DNA of 64,000 nucleotides from an uncultured Alphaproteobacteria bacterium. GTDB taxonomy: Bacteria; Pseudomonadota; Alphaproteobacteria; RF32; CAG-239. The stretch is from NCBI GenBank assembly GCA_934229625.1, contig CAKQDU010000009.1, positions 1 to 64,000 on the forward strand, written 5' to 3'. Positions 35,263 to 44,241 of this stretch are shown here, piece after piece. The notes under the pieces were generated by a model. The model did not search any database and was not told where the DNA came from. It worked only from the letters and a program-made list of their open reading frames with translations. Numbering within the stretch: position 1 is the stretch's first letter; each line of letters opens with the position of its first letter. The position numbers and the translations under genes are program-made.

Positions 35263-35985
35263 TTAAAATTCCATAATAAGACCACAAGGTCTTCCTGCTT
35301 TTTTTGAGCAAAAACTACAAGCTTTTTGAATTTCTGCAACACTCAAACCATTTATACATGCCCGATTGGCTGTACCGCAAAAAGCATCGCCCCAAAATGT
35401 AATTCCTCCACCTACAAAATAGCTTGTATAGAGTGCTGAATGCAAAGGCTGTACAACATTTACAAATAATGTACGGCAAAATTCCGGATTAAAATTTGTT
35501 GATATATCTCCTTCGTCAGTTTTTACTCGTCCGCCTAAATATAAATCAATAACAAGACGTTGTGAGCGTGAAAAAATTTGTAAAAGATTACCATCGTCAT
35601 CAATAAGTCGGTCGTTGCGTCCGGTTACTTCTTCCGTCCAAGTTTCAGGAGCCAGATTTGCAGCCTTTATAATGTCAACCAAGCCATGATGTACATCCCC
35701 TTCTTCAAGATTAGAAATTTTGCGAATACTATCTATATGTTCAAGCAATCCTTGAATAAGATAACTATATTCTTCTGCCGTTCTCTGCATTTTCCATGTA
35801 CGCATTGCTTTGGAATATCCAGCGATACCGCCGACAGTAAGAACTGCAATTATTGCCAGAACGCCCAGTATTTCTATCATTGACCGACCGGCAGAGCAAA
35901 TGTCATTGCGAGGAGTGTAACGACGAAGCAATCCATACTCCGCTCCCCTGCTCTTTCCTTTGAAAAATTCTATACCCTTAAACAT
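35263..35985 (-). CDS. Pilin-like protein 7 (GRSMIEM family, module C)
   Basis: 240 residues from the ATG at 35985, chosen because GAGGAGGAATAAG precedes it. The leader (FKGIEFFKGKSRGAEYGLLR...ICSAG) includes a translated copy of the short dispersed repeat. The mature start is RSMIEILGVLAIIAVLTVGG, slightly divergent. The middle has LAPETW and VIDLYLGGRVKTDEG. The tail has all family cysteines (EFCRT, AFCGT, ACINGLSVAEIQKACSFC, PCGLIMEF). It is divergent from pilin 8, with module C and module A elements between. Confidence 0.83.
   Translation of the reverse strand: MFKGIEFFKGKSRGAEYGLLRRYTPRNDICSAGRSMIEILGVLAIIAVLTVGGIAGYSKAMRTWKMQRTAEEYSYLIQGLLEHIDSIRKISNLEEGDVHHGLVDIIKAANLAPETWTEEVTGRNDRLIDDDGNLLQIFSRSQRLVIDLYLGGRVKTDEGDISTNFNPEFCRTLFVNVVQPLHSALYTSYFVGGGITFWGDAFCGTANRACINGLSVAEIQKACSFCSKKAGRPCGLIMEF
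35901..35934 (-). repeat. Short dispersed repeat, copy in pilin 7
   Basis: TGTCATTGCGAGGAGTGTAA then CGACGAAGCAATCC, the full form of a repeat common in many bacterial genomes. It is read in frame as LLRRYTPRND. Confidence 0.75.
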
Positions 35986-36001
35986 CTTATTCCTCCTCAA
36001 T

Positions 36002-36177
36002 TGTGTAAAAAAAACGACCGTTATTTTTACACAGCGAAACATACGGCAATAAAATGTTGTAAAAACAGCAAAAAACATCGCAAATATAAAAAGTTATTGC
36101 AAATTCCGGCAACCTTTGCTAGACTACAAAAAACAGCCTAAAAACTGTCCATTTTAAACGGTCGTTTTTTTTACACA
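36002..36177. repeat. Module C inverted-repeat element, copy 2
   Basis: A 176-bp element with perfect 21-bp ends: TGTGTAAAAAAAACGACCGT(T) at 36002-36022 and its complement at 36157-36177. It ends 16 bp before the pilin 7 start. It is nearly identical to copies at 6766 and 53484. Confidence 0.88.
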
Positions 36178-36211
36178 CTTTTTAGCCTAAAAAACGCGTT
36201 GATTTTTGCGG

Positions 36212-36239
36212 TTGACTTATGGCGTGAGGCTGTTATAGA
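36212..36239 (+). promoter_or_regulatory. Module A promoter, copy 4
   Basis: TTGACT (36212-36217), 16 bp, TATAGA (36234-36239), 34 bp after the module C element. Confidence 0.75.
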
Positions 36240-36277
36240 ATTGGAGTGTAAACAACATAATTTTAGAGGAAAGAAAG

Positions 36278-36334
36278 ATGAAAAATAAGCTATTCAAAGG
36301 TCTCTCTCTCTCTCTGCAAATCCTAAACATCTGA
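36278..36334 (+). CDS. Module A leader ORF with CT tract, copy 4
   Basis: The same 18-codon leader with seven CT units (36302-36315). The pilin 8 frame is offset by two bases and open back to the tract. Confidence 0.6.
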   Translation: MKNKLFKGLSLSLQILNI

Positions 36335-36438
36335 TTAAAGGCATATTTTTTGCCGCTCAGCGTGTTTTTGCAGAGTTCGGCAGAAAAAATCACACATTCG
36401 GAAACAACAAGTTCAGTAGCAACTCTATAAGGGGTTCT

Positions 36439-36466
36439 GGATTGCTTCGCGTTGCTCGCAATGACG
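36439..36466 (+). repeat. Short dispersed repeat, copy 4
   Basis: GGATTGCTTCGCGTTGCTCG then CAATGACG, read in frame as LLRVARND in the pilin 8 leader. Confidence 0.7.
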
Positions 36467-37137
36467 TTTGCTCTGCTGGCCGCAGTATGATAGAAATGCT
36501 CGGCGTTTTAGCCATTATCGGTGTTTTAACAGTCGGCGGTATTGCCGGCTACTCCAAAGCTATGGAAAAGTTCAAGCTCAATAAAATAGTTGATGAATAT
36601 AATAATATAACTTTTGCCTTAATCGAAAATTATCAAAGTATTTTATCTGCTGCAAATGCAAAAAATAATGGTGATATTCAATTATATGATATAGTAAAAA
36701 ACTTGAACATTTTCCCTGAATCATGGAAACCATATTACAAAAAACAAAGAATATATCTCGACGACGGCAACAATAATTTAGCAAATTATTTTGTGAGATA
36801 CAACTCCTCTCAAAAGCTTACGGCTATATATCTTGATTTACATCTTGGAAGCAATATTAACAATCATGCTCAGAAAGGGACGCAATTTCCCGTAAAAACC
36901 TGTGTTACCTTATTTACTGATTGGCTACAACCAACATCTAATTTTATTTATAGCGCAGGCATATATTCGACTAATTGGTCTGCTGCCAGCAGCTCTATGC
37001 TAAAAGGAAAATCATCATGCAAAGCCGGAGATAAATGCTTAGCCTCGGCTACATTAAATGATTTTCATAAATTATGCAACATGTGCCAAAAAGATAAAGT
37101 TGAGTGCTATCTTTCAATACAATTTGAAAAATATTAA
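36442..37137 (+). CDS. Pilin-like protein 8 (GRSMIEM family, module A)
   Basis: 231 residues from the TTG at 36442. The leader LRVARNDVCSAG is cut before RSMIEM, followed by LGVLAIIGVLTVGGIAGYSKAMEKFK. The middle is Asn-rich and unlike its sisters (AAS..., NINNHAQKGTQFPVKTC). The tail is KSSCKAGDKCLASATLNDFHKLCNMC then ECYLSIQFEKY, keeping the cysteines but extended by three residues after the usual Phe. The frame is open to the CT tract at 36302. Confidence 0.8.
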   Translation: MLRVARNDVCSAGRSMIEMLGVLAIIGVLTVGGIAGYSKAMEKFKLNKIVDEYNNITFALIENYQSILSAANAKNNGDIQLYDIVKNLNIFPESWKPYYKKQRIYLDDGNNNLANYFVRYNSSQKLTAIYLDLHLGSNINNHAQKGTQFPVKTCVTLFTDWLQPTSNFIYSAGIYSTNWSAASSSMLKGKSSCKAGDKCLASATLNDFHKLCNMCQKDKVECYLSIQFEKY

Positions 37138-37148
37138 ATTTTTGTTTC

Positions 37149-37191
37149 ATAGGCTTGCCTAATATGTTTACCCCACATTAAGCAAGCCTAT
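37149..37191. other. Inverted repeat between pilin 8 and deoA
   Basis: ATAGGCTTGC (37149-37158) pairs perfectly with GCAAGCCTAT (37182-37191) around a 23-nt loop. There is no clear U-run on either side. It is possibly a weak terminator for the converging genes. Confidence 0.5.
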
Positions 37192-37194
37192 AAC

Positions 37195-38679
37195 TTATAT
37201 TTCTATAGAATATCCGCTATCCACTTCCACCAACTGCGAAACAACATCAAAATCAGCCACATTGCATGAATATATGGTGTATAGAACTTCTCCGGCTTTT
37301 ACGCGGTCGCCGGTTTTCTTTTTCAAATCAAGTCCAGAACCCAAACATTGCGTAGCCCCTGCATAAACACCGATTTTGTTAATCGTAACGTTATTGATGG
37401 CACTGACAACACCATCATACGGAGCAACAACATCTCGCACATATTTTCCAAGTTCCGGCATTTGTTTAGCGCCTTGCGCGGCTATAATTTTTTTAAAAGC
37501 TTCCAAAGCTCTGCCGCTCTCTAAAATTTCTTTAGCAACTGCATATCCTTGCCCGCCTCGAAGCTGAGAATCAAATTCCAACACACGTCCGGCCAAAAAC
37601 AATGATTTTTCTCTTAAATCAATTGGAGCATTCTCTTGATTTTGCAAAATATTCATTATATCGCGAGCTTCTAAAACCGCGCCTACTCCGTTGCCAATCG
37701 GCTCGCCGCCATCGGTTACAACCGCATCTATTGACAATCCCAGCATATCTCCGATGTATTCAACCTGTTTACGAATCCGAATCGCCTCATTTGCGGAATG
37801 AACTCTGGCAGCAGCTCCAACCGGAATATCCAGCACCAAATGACTGACTCCTGACGAAATCATCATTGCCAAAATAGAAGCTATAACCAATTCATTTTGA
37901 TTTATTCCCAGCTGACTGCGAACATCATGCAGCAGATGATTAACTTTATTTTCTTCCACAGCATCATAGTTAACTATGGCTCCGTTGTTGGCGCGTACAA
38001 ATTTTTGAAATTTTGCAACGCTATAATCAACTTCTGCCAAAACCCCCATAGTGTCCGCAACTCCGGCGCATGATGTCAGTGAGCGTATGCTAGGCTTTGC
38101 CATTGGCAGACCATAGGCCGCAGTAATAGCCAAAACTATTAAATCGGTTTTATCCGCCGGCACTCCGCCTAAACAATGCTGACCGACAACCATGTTTTTT
38201 TCATCCCAATGCAAGACTTTTTTCGCCACCAAAGCTTCTGTAAAAGAAACCAGCTCCGTAGAACTCATAGAAGACGAACAAGCAACCAAAAATGCGGCAA
38301 TATCGGCTTTAGAATAGCGTCCGGCAGCTATATCTCCGATAATGGCGGCATATTCTCCGGAGGTCAGAACATTGCCGGAAATTTTGCGATGCAGAGCTTT
38401 TGTACTTGCCGACGGCGCAGCTAAACCGACATAAACTTCTGTTCCGTCAGACATATTAAGAGCAGAAAATGCCTCATCATTAAGTCCGATTTCATCATCC
38501 GCCAAAACTCCATCTTCATCAACAATCTGCAAAAACGCGTAAATAGTTTTGTTTCCTTTATGAATTTCTAAACGAGTGGCTTTTTTCAGGTCATCAACTT
38601 TGTACAGCGCGCAGTTTTTGTGAATGTATGCGATATTTTCACCAAAAGACTTAACTGGTATATGTTTTAACTTTAGCAT
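37195..38679 (-). CDS. deoA: Thymidine phosphorylase, type 2 (AMP-phosphorylase-like)
   Basis: A 494-residue protein of the longer thymidine/AMP phosphorylase subgroup, with an extra ~85-residue N-terminal domain. Catalytic-domain signatures are DIAAGRYSKADIAAFLVACS, VGQHCLGGVPADKTDLIVLA and the conserved SLTSCAGVADTMGVLAEVD. The C-terminal domain has VVAPYDGVVSAINN and GDRVKAGEVLYTIYS. It cleaves thymidine or a related nucleotide with phosphate. It lies 18 bp after the pilin B gene and is probably the last gene of that operon. Confidence 0.9.
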   Translation of the reverse strand: MLKLKHIPVKSFGENIAYIHKNCALYKVDDLKKATRLEIHKGNKTIYAFLQIVDEDGVLADDEIGLNDEAFSALNMSDGTEVYVGLAAPSASTKALHRKISGNVLTSGEYAAIIGDIAAGRYSKADIAAFLVACSSSMSSTELVSFTEALVAKKVLHWDEKNMVVGQHCLGGVPADKTDLIVLAITAAYGLPMAKPSIRSLTSCAGVADTMGVLAEVDYSVAKFQKFVRANNGAIVNYDAVEENKVNHLLHDVRSQLGINQNELVIASILAMMISSGVSHLVLDIPVGAAARVHSANEAIRIRKQVEYIGDMLGLSIDAVVTDGGEPIGNGVGAVLEARDIMNILQNQENAPIDLREKSLFLAGRVLEFDSQLRGGQGYAVAKEILESGRALEAFKKIIAAQGAKQMPELGKYVRDVVAPYDGVVSAINNVTINKIGVYAGATQCLGSGLDLKKKTGDRVKAGEVLYTIYSCNVADFDVVSQLVEVDSGYSIEI

Positions 38680-38697
38680 ATATCCTCACTCAAAATA

Positions 38698-39297
38698 TTA
38701 TCTAAACGACAAATTTACTGTTTTTCCATCACCACAGGCTGTGGCCGCAGCTCCGATACCCATCGGCGCCGGATGGTCTGTACTGCTTATAAGAGCAATG
38801 GTTGCAGAACCTGAGTCACCTTTTTTGATGGCCTCGTTAACAGAATCTGCTTTTTCATCAACTGACATGCCTAAAAATCCGCTTGTTCCCGGTCCGCCCC
38901 AGTTTGTTGTAACCATTTGAATGCACATTTCTTCAGTCAGATTCTGCACCTGCACCACAAAGGTAACGCTGTCGCCCAAATACTGCACATTATAGGTCAC
39001 CTCATCAATTGCAAATTCGTTATTATTCAAAAACTCGTCAGGCACAGCTTTTGCCGCCATTAAATAATCATTCATTGAAGTGTTTTTTGCATCGCCATCG
39101 TCATCCAAATCATAGTTGCGCATAACATTGCGTGTGCGGGTTGCCAATTCACCGGCAGCATCTATAACTTGGTTAATTTCATAGGAAGACTGCATTTTAT
39201 TTACCATACTGAACCCCGTAACGCTCAATACCCCGATAATTGCCAGTACGCCCAACATTTCAACCATACTACGGCCATTTTCATTTGAAATATTCAT
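38698..39297 (-). CDS. Pilin-like protein, second type (pilin B)
   Basis: A 199-residue prepilin. The leader MNISNENG is cut before RSMVEMLGVLAIIGVLSVTG. The rest (FSMVNKMQSSYEINQVIDAAGELATRTR) differs from the scattered GRSMIEM family. There are only two cysteines (MCIQMV and TACGDG). A TNWGGPGTSGFLGMSV segment lies in the tail. It is paired with pilin A 27 bp upstream. Probably a structural or minor pilin of the same or a related machine. Confidence 0.85.
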   Translation of the reverse strand: MNISNENGRSMVEMLGVLAIIGVLSVTGFSMVNKMQSSYEINQVIDAAGELATRTRNVMRNYDLDDDGDAKNTSMNDYLMAAKAVPDEFLNNNEFAIDEVTYNVQYLGDSVTFVVQVQNLTEEMCIQMVTTNWGGPGTSGFLGMSVDEKADSVNEAIKKGDSGSATIALISSTDHPAPMGIGAAATACGDGKTVNLSFR

Positions 39298-39324
39298 ATA
39301 AAATCTCCTAACTTGTCTTTATTG

Positions 39325-39852
39325 CTAATAACCGATTACACTAAAATCGACTTGATTTTTAAGTCCCTTATTGCATTCATCGGCTGCATTGGCAAGCGTC
39401 ACATTTACGCTTCCAACGCTTTTTCCGTTAACAGAAATATTTCTGACATTGTTAATACCGGTTGTCGCCAGTTTTATACATATATTATCATCAAGTTTTG
39501 AAACCGCGACATTAAATGATTCTCCAGAAGAACCGCTGATTGCATATTGGACGCTGCCTTTGCCGCTGAATGTGGCGCTGGTTGCAGTTGAGCTGACAAA
39601 CGTCAAACCATCGGAATACGCTTTGTTTTTGTAGGCAAACACCCCGACATTTTTATATCCGTCATCATATTGGGTGGATATTTTCTGAATTTTAGTAATT
39701 GTTTCCGTCAAATCGTTGATAATTTGATTTGACATATGCTCATATTGCATACGATTAAACACGCTTAAACCGCCTACAGACAACACGCCTATAATTGTCA
39801 GCACGCCTAACATTTCAATCATTGAACGGCCATTTTCCACACTATTATGCAT
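39325..39852 (-). CDS. Pilin-like protein, second type (pilin A)
   Basis: A 175-residue prepilin. The leader MHNSVENG is cut before RSMIEMLGVLTIIGVLSVGG. The helix continues LSVFNRMQYEHMSNQIINDL. The C-terminal part is beta-rich and Ser/Thr/Gly-rich (FVSSTATSATFSGKGSVQYA) with two cysteines (NICIKL, DECNKG) that may form one disulfide. It sits between the degenerate-protease gene and pilin B. Confidence 0.85.
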   Translation of the reverse strand: MHNSVENGRSMIEMLGVLTIIGVLSVGGLSVFNRMQYEHMSNQIINDLTETITKIQKISTQYDDGYKNVGVFAYKNKAYSDGLTFVSSTATSATFSGKGSVQYAISGSSGESFNVAVSKLDDNICIKLATTGINNVRNISVNGKSVGSVNVTLANAADECNKGLKNQVDFSVIGY

Positions 39853-39918
39853 TTTTATATTCTCCTAAAAACAAACCGAAAAACAGCTCCGCGCACAGAG
39901 CCGTTTTTCTGTTTTTCG

Positions 39919-42075
39919 TTATTTACGGTCTTTTTCTTTCATAACTTCCGGAGCTTTCTGCACATTTTTAATTTGTGAAGTCACCGGTCTGTAAATTGTT
40001 TGCTGCCACGGGCTTTCTTCGGTATATTCATGACCGCAGATACTGATGCCCAAGCTGCGCAACGCTGTCTCGGTCGGAATAAATATATCCAATCCGTCAT
40101 TGGTTTTTACACCGCTCGGCGCCATACCGTTAATGGTACAGTCTTTATAGATAAGCGCGCCGCCGACAGTTACATTCTGAACAAAGGTATTGGCTAATAT
40201 TTCCGCACCTCTGGCTTCGCTGTAGCGATATCCCTCAACGCGAGCGCTGTTTTCAAGATAATCTTCGCCGTCTTTGAAATCTTTTACATCCAACAGACCT
40301 AAAGTCAAGAATCCATTATGTCCGACTTCAGGAAGATTTAAATTCAAAGCAAGCGGCGTATATTTTGTGCTTGTTTCCAGCATCAGCAAAGCTGTATTTT
40401 TAACAGGATTGATACGCACAGCATGAGCTTTCAGCTTATCATTGCGGACAGTCGTTACATCGTTGCTGTTTTTTGTTTTATCCACCAAATCCGCAGATGT
40501 CAAAATAAAGCGGTCGGAAATCAGCAAACCTGCGCCTTTTCGTCCGTTAGAACTTTCAATCTGCACAATAGATGAACGCAAACGATATACTGTTTCAGGC
40601 GAAAGCTGTTTGCAAGGGTCGGTAGCGTTTACGCAGAAGTTATCCAACGCCTTAACATCGCCGGTGTCAATCCATGTATCATCAACAACCTGACACATGC
40701 CATCGGATTTTACATTGCCGTTTTCATCAATGCAAGAATTGATAATGTCGTGCGTGCTGCTGACATCACCGTTTTCTTCAATGGTGTTGCTGACTATATT
40801 ACCATTTTCAATAACGCCGCCGTCTTCTATGATTCCCGGCTGCGGAGCCTCGGCAATTTCAGTCAGACAAGGAGAGCATCCTTCGGCAATATAGCCGCCG
40901 TTTTCCCAAATTTGTGATTCTGAGATGTTTCCGTCAGCGGCAACACCGCCGTTTTCATAAACCGGCATCATCGTCATTTGCGGCTGAGCATTAGGACACA
41001 TACACGGCTGACATGGCTGACATTGCATCGGGTCAAATTCTGGTCTGCCGATTTGGCAGTTTGTTATACATTGATATTCTTGACGATATCCGCATTTTGC
41101 TGGATTTAATGCCCGTTCTTCATCAATCAGAGCTGTGCGCTGAGCCGCTAAATCCTGCGGCGACAAACGCGTAGACAATCTTTCTTCAAACCCCGGCAAG
41201 TTGCGCAGATTTCCGGCAGCGTCGGCAAAAGCTCGTTCAATAAGTTTTATTTCACCGTTTGCTTCGCCTTCATCCAATTCGCCGTAGCCGGTACTTTCGC
41301 CTTTCCAATATACTTTGGTCTGTGTCAAATCCATCAGGCGCCATGTCACGGTTATTTCCGAAGAACCGTTGCGGGCATTATTTTTCTGCGCTTTATCCCA
41401 GCTGTATTCATCACAGATATTCATAAAATAGTCGGTGATTTCAGCAGTCAAAACATATTCAGGAAGCTGTGCCGTACCATTATCCAAGCACAAATCACGA
41501 GGCATCGGCAAAACCTTGTAGCAATCGCCGACAACATCTTCAAACACTGAGTTGAAAGCAATATTCTTTTCTAAAACCCTGCCCTTGTTAAGCATGGCTT
41601 CTTTATCAAAACGGCGGCAACCAAAAATACGAAAGCGATAGTTTCCGAGTTTTGTGCGGTACGGCTCGTCTGCGCCATTATTTTTTATACGAAAATCAAC
41701 ATGCGCCAATGAAAGCGGAGCCATCTGGCAGCAATGACGAAGCGTCGCTTCATATACAACAGGCGTATACGGAACATAATTTTTGATTTTTATTCTCTCT
41801 GGTTCGCGTTCTGCGCATTTTTTGCAAGGTCCGGGGAACAGACTGCCGTCTTTAGTGCAAGAGACGCATGGTCCTCCGGGGAACAAACTGCCGTCTTTAT
41901 CATTATTATCACAGCTGGCGCAAGAGCCGCCGGGAAACAGACTGCCGTCTCTATCGTTTTGCGGTTCATTAACCGAAGTTCCGTTGCCATAGCCTGCGGC
42001 AATAGCGGCGGCGCTCAGCAAACTGATTCCGGCAGTAGCTGCGAATATATATGCTATTTTGCGAGATTTTTTCAT
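39919..42075 (-). CDS. Exported Cys-rich protein with degenerate trypsin-like domain
   Basis: A 718-residue exported protein (signal peptide about 1-27). Residues ~42-90 hold three DGSLFPG repeats, each followed by a CxxC pair. Residues ~95-310 form a folded domain with several cysteines. A linker with CQPCQPCMCP and repeated ENGG/ENGN motifs follows. Residues ~495-685 look like a trypsin/DegP fold (GAGLLISDRFILTSADLVD, NTALLML, VTVGGALIYKD), but the catalytic His, Asp and Ser positions are Asp, Asn and Val. It is therefore likely a non-catalytic binding domain. It lies in the pilin operon, so an adhesin or pilus-assembly role is inferred. Confidence 0.75.
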   Translation of the reverse strand: MKKSRKIAYIFAATAGISLLSAAAIAAGYGNGTSVNEPQNDRDGSLFPGGSCASCDNNDKDGSLFPGGPCVSCTKDGSLFPGPCKKCAEREPERIKIKNYVPYTPVVYEATLRHCCQMAPLSLAHVDFRIKNNGADEPYRTKLGNYRFRIFGCRRFDKEAMLNKGRVLEKNIAFNSVFEDVVGDCYKVLPMPRDLCLDNGTAQLPEYVLTAEITDYFMNICDEYSWDKAQKNNARNGSSEITVTWRLMDLTQTKVYWKGESTGYGELDEGEANGEIKLIERAFADAAGNLRNLPGFEERLSTRLSPQDLAAQRTALIDEERALNPAKCGYRQEYQCITNCQIGRPEFDPMQCQPCQPCMCPNAQPQMTMMPVYENGGVAADGNISESQIWENGGYIAEGCSPCLTEIAEAPQPGIIEDGGVIENGNIVSNTIEENGDVSSTHDIINSCIDENGNVKSDGMCQVVDDTWIDTGDVKALDNFCVNATDPCKQLSPETVYRLRSSIVQIESSNGRKGAGLLISDRFILTSADLVDKTKNSNDVTTVRNDKLKAHAVRINPVKNTALLMLETSTKYTPLALNLNLPEVGHNGFLTLGLLDVKDFKDGEDYLENSARVEGYRYSEARGAEILANTFVQNVTVGGALIYKDCTINGMAPSGVKTNDGLDIFIPTETALRSLGISICGHEYTEESPWQQTIYRPVTSQIKNVQKAPEVMKEKDRK

Positions 42076-42087
42076 AAGTTATTTCTC

Positions 42088-43611
42088 CTATACCTGTTTA
42101 GACGGCATGACATAGCGGTATGACAATGCCTCTGCTATGTGTACTTTAGACACTTTTTGTTCATTTTGCAAGTCTGCAATTGTACGTGCTAATTTTAATG
42201 TTCGATGATATGCGCGAGCCGACATTTTCATCTTATCTGCAAAAGATATTAACATTTTTTGCGTTTCAGCATCCAATTTAGTGACATCTTCCAGCAAATC
42301 CCCCTGCAATTGAGAGTTTGTATGCAAATGCGGAAAACCCATGCTTTTGAAACGTTCTTCCTGAATTTTACGCGCAGCGACAACCCGTCCGCGAATAACG
42401 GCGGAGCTATCACCTTTTTTAACCTCTGAAATTTCCCACGGGCTGACCGGCGGCACCTGAATATGAATATCGAATCTATCCATCAACGGGCCGGAAATAC
42501 GCGACTGATATTCTTCGGCGCATTTCGGGGCGCGCGAACATTCTTGTCCCTGACATCCCAAATAGCCGCAGCGGCACGGGTTCATCGCCGCAATCAATTG
42601 AAAATTTGCCGGATATTGAGTATGACAATTCACACGTGAAATACTGACATAGCCGGTTTCAATCGGCTGACGCAAAGCTTCGAGAGTGGCGCGGTTAAAT
42701 TCAGGCAATTCATCCAAAAACAGCACGCCGTTATGCGCCAACGATATTTCTCCCGGCACGCCTTTGCGGCCGCCGCCGATTAAAGCCGGCGTTGAGGCGT
42801 TATGATGAGGGTCGCGGTACGGACGTTCAAAACTTATTTCTCCGTTTTTCAGCTCTCCGGCAATCGAATGAATCATACATGTTTCCAAAGCTTCTTCGGT
42901 CGTAAGCGGAGGCAAGATTGTTGTCAGCCGTGAGGCCAACATAGATTTTCCGGCACCGGGAGTCCCGACCATAAGCAAATTGTGAGCTCCGGCAGCCGCG
43001 ATTTCCAACGCGCGTTTTGCCGTTTCCTGCCCTTTTACATCCGACATATCCAAAGTAGAAGTCTGGCTTTTTCTTTGACGGGCGATTGGCTTTGGCAGTT
43101 GCTGTACACCCTTAAAATGATTGATTAACGAAAGCAAGCTCGGCGCAGCAACCACATCCTGCAATCCGGACCAAACTGCTTCGCTGCCTTCAATTTCCGG
43201 ACACACCAAACCTTTGTTGCGGCGATTAGCGTGGATAGCCACAGGTAAAACACCATTAACCGGCATAATCGCTCCATCAAGCCCCAACTCGCCGATAACA
43301 ATATAATTGGCAATTTCTTCCGCCGGGACCACGCCTAATCCGGCCAAAATAGCCAGCGCTATCGGCAAATCAAAATGAGAGCCTTCTTTAAGTAAATCAG
43401 CAGGAGCAAGATTGATGATAATACGCTTTGCCGGAAGCTCCATACCTATGGATGTCAGCGCTGCGCGCACTCGTTCTTTACTTTCGGCAATAGTTTTATC
43501 AGGCAACCCAACAATATTAAAAGCCGGAATGCCTGATGAAATTTGCAGCTGCAAATCAACGTCAAGCGTGTCCAATCCATTAAAAGCTATGGTGTTAACA
43601 TGTGCCTGCAT
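42088..43611 (-). CDS. comM: YifB/ComM-family AAA+ Mg-chelatase-like ATPase
   Basis: A 507-residue ComM-type helicase. An N-terminal Lon-like domain (HFDLPIALAILAGLGVVPAE) is followed by Walker A VGTPGAGKSMLASRL and Walker B GVLFLDELPEF. Next come a cysteine-rich insert (CRCGYLGCQGQECSRAPKC) and a C-terminal Mg-chelatase lid. In naturally transformable bacteria ComM drives branch migration of incoming DNA. Its place in an operon with pilins suggests, without proving, a DNA-uptake role. Confidence 0.93.
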   Translation of the reverse strand: MQAHVNTIAFNGLDTLDVDLQLQISSGIPAFNIVGLPDKTIAESKERVRAALTSIGMELPAKRIIINLAPADLLKEGSHFDLPIALAILAGLGVVPAEEIANYIVIGELGLDGAIMPVNGVLPVAIHANRRNKGLVCPEIEGSEAVWSGLQDVVAAPSLLSLINHFKGVQQLPKPIARQRKSQTSTLDMSDVKGQETAKRALEIAAAGAHNLLMVGTPGAGKSMLASRLTTILPPLTTEEALETCMIHSIAGELKNGEISFERPYRDPHHNASTPALIGGGRKGVPGEISLAHNGVLFLDELPEFNRATLEALRQPIETGYVSISRVNCHTQYPANFQLIAAMNPCRCGYLGCQGQECSRAPKCAEEYQSRISGPLMDRFDIHIQVPPVSPWEISEVKKGDSSAVIRGRVVAARKIQEERFKSMGFPHLHTNSQLQGDLLEDVTKLDAETQKMLISFADKMKMSARAYHRTLKLARTIADLQNEQKVSKVHIAEALSYRYVMPSKQV

Positions 43612-43620
43612 TTCAATCTC

Positions 43621-44241
43621 CTACCATCTCGGCACCGTCTCGCCTTCACGCCAGCGACGCGTCGGATATGCGCCTTTACGCAGCGGGTCGTATTTTGCCG
43701 GCATAGTCGGAACATTTCTCAGCTGTGTATATCCAGAGCATTCCAATCTTTTAACACAATCCTCAACAGCGTTTTCATCTCCGCGGCAATATGCTAAAAC
43801 TCTGGTTTGTAAATTTTGCATAACTACTTGATTTTTATAATATTTATTATTTTTAACATAAGGAAACTCGCCTTCAATATCATCTGGATTGATTTCTGAC
43901 TCATCTTCTTCAGCAGGCTGTTCAGCTCCATCCATTATACACCCCGGAACCTGATAGGCTCCGGCGTCATCATAAACCACGACCATAGTTTCTTGTCCGC
44001 ATTCAGAATAGTAGCCATCGTATGACGGCATCTGATAATATGCCATTTCGCTCGGCTGAGGCGGCACATATTCAAACGGGTCTTTAGGTTTGCCTGACGT
44101 CTGCTGAGGCTGTTCAATTTCCTGCGGTTGCGTTGTATTTTCCACATCCGGACGGCGGTGATAGTCCTCATCCAGTTCAACACACGCAGAAAGTGCGGCT
44201 GCGCTCAAAAACAGCATACATATTTTATAAAACTTAGTCAT
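43621..44241 (-). CDS. Lipoprotein of unknown function
   Basis: A 206-residue protein with a lipoprotein signal peptide: LSAAALSAC, Cys at residue 20. A Pro/Gln/Glu-rich linker follows (PQEIEQPQQTSGKPKDPFEY). The rest has four more cysteines (SECGQE, GCIMD, YCRGDENAVEDCVKRLEC), suggesting disulfides in the periplasm. No family was recognised. It is the first gene of the minus-strand pilin operon, 9 bp before comM. Confidence 0.75.
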   Translation of the reverse strand: MTKFYKICMLFLSAAALSACVELDEDYHRRPDVENTTQPQEIEQPQQTSGKPKDPFEYVPPQPSEMAYYQMPSYDGYYSECGQETMVVVYDDAGAYQVPGCIMDGAEQPAEEDESEINPDDIEGEFPYVKNNKYYKNQVVMQNLQTRVLAYCRGDENAVEDCVKRLECSGYTQLRNVPTMPAKYDPLRKGAYPTRRWREGETVPRW

